The notes under the pieces were generated by a model, which was not told the origin of the DNA, made no database searches, and worked only from the letters and a program-made list of their open reading frames with translations. A stretch of 5,160 nt of DNA from an uncultured Porphyromonadaceae bacterium (GTDB lineage Bacteria > Bacteroidota > Bacteroidia > Bacteroidales > Muribaculaceae): positions 1 to 5,160 of the forward strand of contig CAMWXO010000116.1 of the NCBI GenBank assembly GCA_947178245.1, in the 5' to 3' direction. Shown piece by piece: positions 1 through 5,160 of the stretch (position 1 is its first letter; every line of letters starts with the position of its first letter). A program made the position numbers and the translations under genes.

Positions 1-1
1 G

Positions 2-1309
2 ACCCTTATTGAATTAGACCTCTCGGTGGATCATACCCGTGCCACCAACGACACCTATGCCACCGCAGCTGAAAAAGCAATCAAGAAGGTGAATATCTAT
101 ATCTTCGGCGATGACAGCACTCTTGAACAGACGGAGCTGAACCAGGCTTATTCCGACGGAGCCAAACTGAAATTTGAAGTAGCATCAGGAAACAAGACCA
201 TTTTCGTCACCACGGCAGGGAGCATAGTGACACCTGCCGACGGCATCTCGCTCGCCGATTTTGAAAAGCTCGCGTTCAGTGCCACCAATTCAGATCTCAA
301 TACATCAGACGGGTTCGTGATGACGGGCAAGAGCACTACCCAGTTCGTGGCGAAATCGGCCACTGCAGCGGAAATGCCGGCATCAAACAGTTTTTCGATC
401 AATCTGACACGTGCCATAGCCAAGGCTCAGGTGAGATGCAACTCCACTGCCATGACACAATGTCTTGATTACGGTTTCAGAGGATGCGTCCCGGTAACCT
501 TCAGGATTTGCCAGAGCAACAAGAATATGCTCATCACCCATCAGGGTACTGACTTAGTGACAAGATATACGGATGCTGACAAAGACGGCTGCTACGACAA
601 TTACAGCGTGTATGCCCAGGACTCATTTATCGATTGCCTCAAATCAGGCAACTTCAAGTCAGACGGTTGCCAATATATGTCTGAGAACATAGTAGCAAAT
701 CCCCTCAGTGGCAACACCACTTTCATTTCTTTGAAATTACGCCATTCGCCCCAATACTTCTACGATTTCACCGACGGCGCACCCAAGAAGCGAGCTACTA
801 CGAGCGATGCCGACGGCCCGACATTTTATGTGGTGGGCCTATCCGACAGGGCAAACGGATTCATCGATTATACCGTAGACACAGCTAATCATGTCATAAT
901 CAGCTTCGAGAATGAGTCTGACGCCAACGCCTACTGTACGGCACTCAACGGCGGAGAACTCTCGGCGATGACCGTATCCGAAACAGAGCAGACCTTGAGC
1001 GCGCCCCGTAAAACGAGAGCAGGCGCCTCAGCTTTCGAGGTGTTCAAGTTTGAAAACGGTGCGGCATACTACCGAATCAACATAGCTCATACTGACGCTT
1101 CAGACGAGACCCAAAAGACCTACAAAGTGGTAAGGAACAACTTCTATAAAGTTGACATCAAGAATATCAAGACATTAGGATTACCCTCAGAGGAAATGCT
1201 GAGGCCATTGAATGCAGACATGAAACCCGACACGAAAGCGTCGGCATGGCTTGAGACAACTCTGAATGTAGAAAACTGGGATCAGACTTCACAAGACGTG
1301 GATCTCTGA
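2..1309 (+). CDS. Mfa1-family major fimbrial subunit (type V pilin), 5' end missing
   Basis: Structural pilin of a FimA/Mfa1-type pilus, predicted to be exported as a lipoprotein, processed after an Arg and polymerised by donor-strand exchange on the cell surface. The frame is open to the left edge and 435 residues are visible. The signal peptide and lipobox lie upstream, so the GTG at 26 is not the true start. In fragment numbering, a hydrophobic propeptide-like strand (TLIELDLSV) leads to an Arg13-Ala14 processing-type site and then the conserved strand KKVNIYIF. NLTRAIAKAQV at 134-144 is the family's R-A-x-A-K segment. The C-terminus carries YYRINI, YKVVRNNFYKVDI (374-386), a TLGLPS turn and a final LNVENW strand, the usual ending of Mfa1-type major subunits. 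An unusual cluster of seven cysteines occupies residues 146-223. The TGA stop is at 1307-1309, and the next gene follows in the same direction after 17 bases. Family assignment is from recognised motifs; the major-subunit role is inferred. Confidence 0.87.
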   Translation, partial: TLIELDLSVDHTRATNDTYATAAEKAIKKVNIYIFGDDSTLEQTELNQAYSDGAKLKFEVASGNKTIFVTTAGSIVTPADGISLADFEKLAFSATNSDLNTSDGFVMTGKSTTQFVAKSATAAEMPASNSFSINLTRAIAKAQVRCNSTAMTQCLDYGFRGCVPVTFRICQSNKNMLITHQGTDLVTRYTDADKDGCYDNYSVYAQDSFIDCLKSGNFKSDGCQYMSENIVANPLSGNTTFISLKLRHSPQYFYDFTDGAPKKRATTSDADGPTFYVVGLSDRANGFIDYTVDTANHVIISFENESDANAYCTALNGGELSAMTVSETEQTLSAPRKTRAGASAFEVFKFENGAAYYRINIAHTDASDETQKTYKVVRNNFYKVDIKNIKTLGLPSEEMLRPLNADMKPDTKASAWLETTLNVENWDQTSQDVDL

Positions 1310-1326
1310 TTTGAAAACCGATAAGA

Positions 1327-3654
1327 TTGAGACTCTCCATTCTCCTATTGCTCCTCACCGGCCTTATAGCCGGGTGTGCCGACTGCCCGATGCCACCCGA
1401 GCCGGGGAGTCTACACGGAACTGACGAACTCAGCATAGCATTTTCAATCGACGGTCTCCCTTCATTACGCTCGGGTGAGGATGGGGTAGACGAGTCTGCC
1501 ATTGAGTCAGTAAGCTTGTTGTTTCTCTCAGAAACAGGAAAGTACGTGGCATCAGCAAACGCCGATATGCAGCCGGGCACTCAAAGCCGGTTGAGTTTCA
1601 AGATTCCCGTCATCCTGAAGGAAAACACGCCTTACAGACTGCTTGCCATCACGAACACCCACCACTACCTGCCGGAAGGCTATGACGATTACCTGACTTA
1701 CATCGACCGCCTGAGCCACGAATCAAAGGGACAGCCATTCTCTCCCATACTCCAAAAGAAAGAAGCGCTCACGCCGACGAGCATACGGCTTCTCCCCATG
1801 AGAGGAGAGACTGCATTCACGTTTACCCGCGAAGACGGAGTATGCCACAGCGACGCTTCGCTGACATTTCGGAAACTTGTGTCGCGTATCGACATTATCA
1901 ACGAAGCTACCGACGAACTGCGCATAGAAGCGGCAGCGCTCTGCAACTGGCGTGATGAGGTGAACGCGGCAGACCCGGCACAATCGGCCGGGAACGTGCA
2001 AGGTATCTATGCAGACGAAACCGACGGAATGCCGGAGTTCGTAGACTTTCCAGTCGGAGCCGCCAATCTCTACGGCTCATTATACTGCTTTCCATCGCCC
2101 CCGGGAATTTCCGAATCGGGCGACCACCACACTACATCGGTGATTCTCAAGGCCTATTGGCACGACGACACCGAGGCCACTTTCTATCGTGTCAATATAG
2201 GAGACAAAGGTCAAGAAGTAAGAATGGAAGCCAATATGAGGTATTCCCTTACCATCAAGAGTGTAGGAGGACGCGGAAGCGCTACACCGGCGGACGCCTA
2301 CGGATCGGCCGAGACGATTTTCGTGCCGTTCATACCTGATCAGGACGTAGCCCTGATTCCACTCACCGATAAAAGAGTCAGAATCGACCATGACAGCCGC
2401 TGCATAGAAATCGAGGCATTGGATACTGATAATTTCAACGGATTCATCGATATTCCCTTCATGATGCATATAGATCCCGCTTTCGGGCAGGATGCCGCCG
2501 TCTATCTCGGATATGACAACTCCGACGGGCTCAACTGGCCTCTTGAAGGACGTATAAGCACCTCTGATGCATCCGACTATCTCTATTGCGAAGGCTCCTA
2601 CGGCATTAACGGCAAGAAATCGCTCTATTCCAAATCGAAAGGAAACACGTTTGAGCTCACTGCGGCAGATATGGCAGGCGTCAGCCTCAACATGAAGAAC
2701 GAAGATCATTTCTTCATCTCGGTTGGAGCCATGGCTCCCGATGACCCGCCTATAGAGCGGATCATCACCATCGACACGCGTAGACTCTACGGGTCAAGCA
2801 CCTCATGGGGATATATGCTCGAATACAAAGTGAAGGTGACTCCGGGGAGAGCCATCATCAATGATGTGGTGATCTCAGACAATGCAGGCGATTGCTGGAT
2901 GATTATGGACAGAAACGTCCAGAACTCCACCACTCACAGGAACTTTATCGGATATGACGCTGAAGGGTATCGCCGGCAAGCCTACAACTATAGCCATTTC
3001 ATATACACCGACATGTATCTGCCTTTCAAGATGCTTGAATCGGGGCAGCCCATGCCTGAAGATCATCATGAGGAATCGTTAGGCCACACCGCCTATAATT
3101 CAAGCAGATCATCATTCAGCGCTTCCCTCACCTCTCTGAAATCTGAGCGCACAAAGTGGCTCGGAAGCCTCACATATCAAGCCGGCTCGGTGAGGAGATC
3201 GCCATTCTATGAGAACGCCAACATCAACACGTGGGTATACCCTTCGGCATCTGTGATAGATCTCCTGACTGCAAAAATCCGGGTATCAAAGATGCGCATG
3301 TATCTCGTCTCTGACATTCCTGCGATTGTCGGGGGTGATCGGATTCCCGTATGCTGCTATCTGCCGTATTTCTTCACAGAAGACAATCTCTCCAGTTCAT
3401 ACACCTATTTCTATGCGTCATGCAAAGGTGCAGCGTCAGACACACCCGATGAGTACGTGCTGATATATCCCACAGCTACGGAAGTCAAGGCTCATCGACC
3501 CTCTCCGTCCTACTTATCAGGCATGTCGCGGCTCATACGCCGGCTGACGGAAGATGAAGCGCGCGAATACAAAGAGAATTATCTCGGCTATGGCTCGCCT
3601 TGCCTGCTGAAGGAATGCCACCCCGACACTTATCCCGACAACAGCGGGTGGTGA
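1327..3654 (+). CDS. Large fimbrial lipoprotein: Mfa2/fimbrillin-like N-terminal half with C-terminal extension
   Basis: Probable anchor or tip/accessory subunit of the pilus encoded just upstream. The 775-residue product starts with one Arg, a run of Leu and a lipobox LIAG-Cys17, so it should be a lipoprotein. Residues about 35-345 resemble FimB/Mfa2-type fimbrillin folds: ESAIESVSLLFL then GKYV, PYRLLAITN (102-110), LLPMRGE, LTFRKLVSRIDIIN (179-192), and a strand YRVNI then NMRYSLTIKSVGGRG near 303-317. Residues about 346-510 look like further beta-sandwich with no motif I recognise. From about 511 there is VISDNAGDCWMIMDRN (515-530), like the WMDRN motif before FISUMP or lectin-like tails in Bacteroidales surface proteins, then a Cys-rich end (676, 677, 699, 759, 764). 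It is far longer than Mfa2 itself (about 320 residues from memory), so a pure anchor role is uncertain. TTG at 1327 is chosen because a TGA closes the frame at 1312-1314, no ATG lies between them, and the next ATG (1387) would lose the signal peptide. Probably co-transcribed with the pilin. Confidence 0.78.
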   Translation: MRLSILLLLLTGLIAGCADCPMPPEPGSLHGTDELSIAFSIDGLPSLRSGEDGVDESAIESVSLLFLSETGKYVASANADMQPGTQSRLSFKIPVILKENTPYRLLAITNTHHYLPEGYDDYLTYIDRLSHESKGQPFSPILQKKEALTPTSIRLLPMRGETAFTFTREDGVCHSDASLTFRKLVSRIDIINEATDELRIEAAALCNWRDEVNAADPAQSAGNVQGIYADETDGMPEFVDFPVGAANLYGSLYCFPSPPGISESGDHHTTSVILKAYWHDDTEATFYRVNIGDKGQEVRMEANMRYSLTIKSVGGRGSATPADAYGSAETIFVPFIPDQDVALIPLTDKRVRIDHDSRCIEIEALDTDNFNGFIDIPFMMHIDPAFGQDAAVYLGYDNSDGLNWPLEGRISTSDASDYLYCEGSYGINGKKSLYSKSKGNTFELTAADMAGVSLNMKNEDHFFISVGAMAPDDPPIERIITIDTRRLYGSSTSWGYMLEYKVKVTPGRAIINDVVISDNAGDCWMIMDRNVQNSTTHRNFIGYDAEGYRRQAYNYSHFIYTDMYLPFKMLESGQPMPEDHHEESLGHTAYNSSRSSFSASLTSLKSERTKWLGSLTYQAGSVRRSPFYENANINTWVYPSASVIDLLTAKIRVSKMRMYLVSDIPAIVGGDRIPVCCYLPYFFTEDNLSSSYTYFYASCKGAASDTPDEYVLIYPTATEVKAHRPSPSYLSGMSRLIRRLTEDEAREYKENYLGYGSPCLLKECHPDTYPDNSGW

Positions 3655-3680
3655 CTTGTCAGGGACGCGTAGCGGTCACC
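3650..3680. repeat. 6-base inverted repeat spanning both convergent stop codons
   Basis: GGTGAC (3650-3655) and GTCACC (3675-3680) are exact inverted arms separated by 19 bases. The left arm contains the TGA of the fimbrial lipoprotein gene, and the protease stop lies in the loop. There is no T-tract on either side, so it does not look like a standard intrinsic terminator. It is the only hairpin candidate I see at this junction, where just four bases separate the two genes. Confidence 0.25.
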
Positions 3681-4837
3681 CAGTCAAGCTCTGAATAGTA
3701 AGCTTCGGAAGCAACTGCAGCCGTGCCGGGGAAATGACATGAAAAGCCGCTGTAGATTTCCGGATTGAAGGGAGTACCATACTGCCCGTCGAACGATGCC
3801 ACAGAGCAGGCACCATATTCCACAACCTTATCCAATGCCGCGCGGAATCGTGTGATGAGAGGATTGTCGGGGTCATCCTGAAGATATCGCTCCGTAAACT
3901 GACCAAAATCAAACAATTCCTGGCCTTTTTTAGAGAGACGGCTGTAGTTCTGCAGACCGGTCGAACTGCCAGGTCTGCTTCCGGCAGCATATACCGCGGC
4001 CGCGGCTTCCGCAAGTTCTTCGAGCGGAGCTGTGCGGGCCACCGTCACGGTCACGGCAAGCCCCGACATGTTATAATGAGAGAAGAAACTCTCTGCCGCT
4101 CCCGTCAGGTCAGGCACCGGCGCAGCAAGCATGGGCAGAGTGCTGTCATAGTTCATACCGGTGCTCCAGTCTTCGGTAGGATAACCGCATATATAATCGC
4201 ATTTATCACGCAACTGATAGCACACCTCGATGCCCATCATGTAGCAGAGATCGAACCATATATAATCAAACATCCCGTCGGGGATGGCCTGTGCCAGTTC
4301 ATGGATGTCGCAATAGTCGGAAGTCGAGCCGTTCTTGTCCAGTCCGAAACTGCGCTGCGGAACGCTCGCACCGGTATCTTTTCCATGATCTGAGAAGTTG
4401 GGGAGCCAGCCCGTTCCGTGCGACCACAATATCAGACCATACTTATCAGACTCCGAGATCGAGGTAAGATCCTGAAACACTTCCCTCATCCTATCGGGAT
4501 CAGTAGAATAAGTGTCGCGGTCGTAGTTTTTAATTGTCTTGAACTCCCACTCGCCTTCTGAATTTTTCTGCAATTCCTTCAGCGTCGCTTCGGTTGCAGA
4601 CTGAGAGGCCACGCTATAGACCATGACCCTGACCGTGCTTCCGAGACCGGCGACAGCAGGAGCGGCCGATATCATCTCGGCCATATCGTCACGCAGAAAA
4701 GAAGAAAGGTTATTGGAGGCTACCGCATATATCAATATGGTACGCTTCGTGTCGTCAGACAGCGGAGCGTCTTCCTTACACGACACCGCTCCGAGCAGAG
4801 CCATGACGGATATGATGATTGCAAATATTCTTTTCAT
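3659..4837 (-). CDS. Clostripain-family (peptidase C11) lipoprotein
   Basis: Predicted cysteine endopeptidase of clan CD, anchored to the membrane by lipid. Starting at ATG 4837 the product is 392 residues: a signal peptide MKRIFAIIISVMALLGAVS with lipobox Cys20, a first catalytic-core strand RTILIYAVA (32-40), LILWSHGTGW (135-144) with catalytic His140, a linker with QRSFGLD, and FDYIWFDLCYMMGIEV (190-205) with catalytic Cys198. Asp196, two residues before the Cys, matches the residue that gives C11 enzymes their Arg/Lys preference. YPTEDWSTGM, YSGFSCHFP and a final YYSELDW follow, as in full-length Bacteroidales members, so it appears intact. The usual Asp-Ala-Cys is Asp-Leu-Cys here. ATGs at 4843 (adds Met-Ser) and 4879 (adds 14 residues) are alternatives; 4837 or 4843 gives a normal signal peptide. 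It converges on the fimbrial lipoprotein gene with four bases between stops and is divergent from the kinase. The substrate is unknown. Activity and specificity are inferred from conserved residues. Confidence 0.88.
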   Translation of the reverse strand: MKRIFAIIISVMALLGAVSCKEDAPLSDDTKRTILIYAVASNNLSSFLRDDMAEMISAAPAVAGLGSTVRVMVYSVASQSATEATLKELQKNSEGEWEFKTIKNYDRDTYSTDPDRMREVFQDLTSISESDKYGLILWSHGTGWLPNFSDHGKDTGASVPQRSFGLDKNGSTSDYCDIHELAQAIPDGMFDYIWFDLCYMMGIEVCYQLRDKCDYICGYPTEDWSTGMNYDSTLPMLAAPVPDLTGAAESFFSHYNMSGLAVTVTVARTAPLEELAEAAAAVYAAGSRPGSSTGLQNYSRLSKKGQELFDFGQFTERYLQDDPDNPLITRFRAALDKVVEYGACSVASFDGQYGTPFNPEIYSGFSCHFPGTAAVASEAYYSELDWVTATRP

Positions 4838-4989
4838 ACTCATTATAACGCTGATCTGCTCCGCTTTATTGCATGGCATATCTCACACCGGAGGCCGCAA
4901 TTAAACAATACCACACATTAAAACGTTAGTTTTACAAAAAGATTATTAATTTTTAATAAAAGTCACCTTATTCACGACTAATATCCCTA
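4838..4989. promoter_or_regulatory. AT-rich divergent intergenic region
   Basis: The only substantial non-coding stretch in the window. It separates the divergent protease and kinase genes and must hold promoters for both unless they lie inside genes. On the plus strand, TAGTTTTA (4927-4934) and TAATTTTT (4947-4954) each match the Bacteroidetes -7 consensus TAnnTTTG at all but the last base. Neither has a convincing TTTG at the expected -33 spacing. On the minus strand I see no good -7 element. A perfect AT-only inverted repeat lies at 4943-4959. No strong Shine-Dalgarno sequence precedes the kinase ATG at 4990, as is normal in this phylum. No RNA gene or riboswitch is recognisable. Confidence 0.45.
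4943..4959. repeat. AT-only inverted repeat upstream of the kinase gene
   Basis: TTATTAA and TTAATAA are perfect 7-base inverted arms around a TTT spacer. The repeat starts 47 bases before the kinase ATG and overlaps a weak -7-like match, so it could be an operator or part of a promoter. It contains no G or C, so it would be a weak RNA hairpin. In such an AT-rich stretch it could easily arise by chance. Confidence 0.35.
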
Positions 4990-5160
4990 ATGAAGAAATC
5001 AATCATCTGGCTCCTGACAGTGGTGATGGGCATAACGTTTGCCGCCCTGCTCTACTTTCAGATCACATATCGGGAACACATGGGGCAGCTGCGCGAGTCG
5101 ACATTCTCCGCGGGAGGCCGCCGCGCTATCTACGGGACCGTGGGTTATGTGGAATGGCGG
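4990..5160 (+). CDS. Membrane sensor histidine kinase, N-terminal 57 residues only
   Basis: The frame opens with ATG at 4990 and stays open to the right edge; an in-frame TAA at 4957-4959 excludes a much earlier start. The peptide starts MKKSIIWLLTVVMGITF and continues to LLYFQITYREHM, giving a basic N-terminus and one transmembrane helix at about residues 5-23. The sequence closely resembles the conserved first helix of a Bacteroidales sensor histidine kinase family, in which this segment is followed by a periplasmic region. The visible QLRESTFSAGGRRAIYGTV corresponds to the start of that region. The HAMP, kinase and ATPase domains would lie outside the window, so the call rests on the N-terminus alone. 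It may belong to the RprX-like group, but I cannot establish that. The signal it senses and its partner regulator are unknown. It is divergent from the protease gene. Confidence 0.68.
   Translation, partial: MKKSIIWLLTVVMGITFAALLYFQITYREHMGQLRESTFSAGGRRAIYGTVGYVEWR

Noticed and set aside
26..28. GTG as the start of the fimbrillin gene
   Set aside because: The frame is open to the left edge and encodes a conserved propeptide-like strand upstream. A start here would remove the signal peptide and the donor strand.
1167..1580. A 137-codon minus-strand frame across the junction of the two fimbrial genes
   Set aside because: It overlaps conserved pilin C-terminal and lipoprotein signal sequences in antisense and its product shows no familiar features.
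2080..2709. A 209-codon open frame on the minus strand inside the fimbrial lipoprotein gene
   Set aside because: It is fully antisense to a gene with clear family motifs, has no recognisable motif or signal peptide, and long antisense frames are common at this base composition.
4838..4879. ATG at 4879 as the protease start, adding 14 residues
   Set aside because: The extra residues (MPCNKAEQISVIMS) precede a complete lipoprotein signal peptide and would give it an atypical, long n-region. ATG 4837 or 4843 fits better.
4623..4904. A plus-strand frame with a hydrophobic C-terminal stretch over the protease start
   Set aside because: The hydrophobic run is the antisense reading of the protease signal peptide; the protease frame has strong family evidence.
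4890..5121. GGAGGCCGC repeated at 4890-4898 and 5113-5121
   Set aside because: Nine-base matches are expected by chance many times in a window of this size, and the second copy is inside coding sequence.

Overview
The window looks like chromosome from a gut-type member of the Bacteroidales. The evidence is a type V (FimA/Mfa1-type) fimbrial locus, lipoprotein signal peptides, a clostripain-family lipoprotein of the kind common in this order, no strong Shine-Dalgarno sites, and a histidine kinase N-terminus typical of the group. By eye the coding DNA is roughly half G+C and the one real intergenic gap is very AT-rich. This would suit Muribaculaceae or similar better than low-GC Bacteroides, but the genus is only inferred.

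Layout. (1) Positions 2-1309, plus strand: an Mfa1-family major fimbrial subunit whose 5' end lies outside the window. (2) Positions 1327-3654, plus strand, 17 bases downstream: a 775-residue lipoprotein. It has an N-terminal fimbrillin/Mfa2-like half and a long C-terminal extension with a WM-x-MDRN motif, and is probably an anchor or tip/accessory subunit of the same pilus. (3) Positions 3659-4837, minus strand: a clostripain (peptidase C11) lipoprotein. It converges on the fimbrial genes with only four bases between the two stop codons. (4) Positions 4838-4989: an AT-rich divergent intergenic region. (5) Positions 4990-5160, plus strand: the first 57 codons of a membrane sensor histidine kinase that runs off the right edge.

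How the genes may work together. Genes 1 and 2 look like one operon encoding a surface pilus. Type V pilins are made as lipoproteins, exported, and cleaved after an Arg in a donor-strand propeptide so that they can polymerise. The pilin fragment shows an Arg-Ala at the expected place, just before the conserved strand ending VNIYIF. In Porphyromonas the cleavage is done by Arg-gingipains. Here the adjacent lipoprotein is a C11 protease that keeps the catalytic His and Cys and the Asp linked to Arg/Lys preference. A local pilin-processing role is therefore an attractive but unproven hypothesis. The kinase may be unrelated to the pilus. I see no RNA genes, insertion sequences, CRISPR arrays or phage features.
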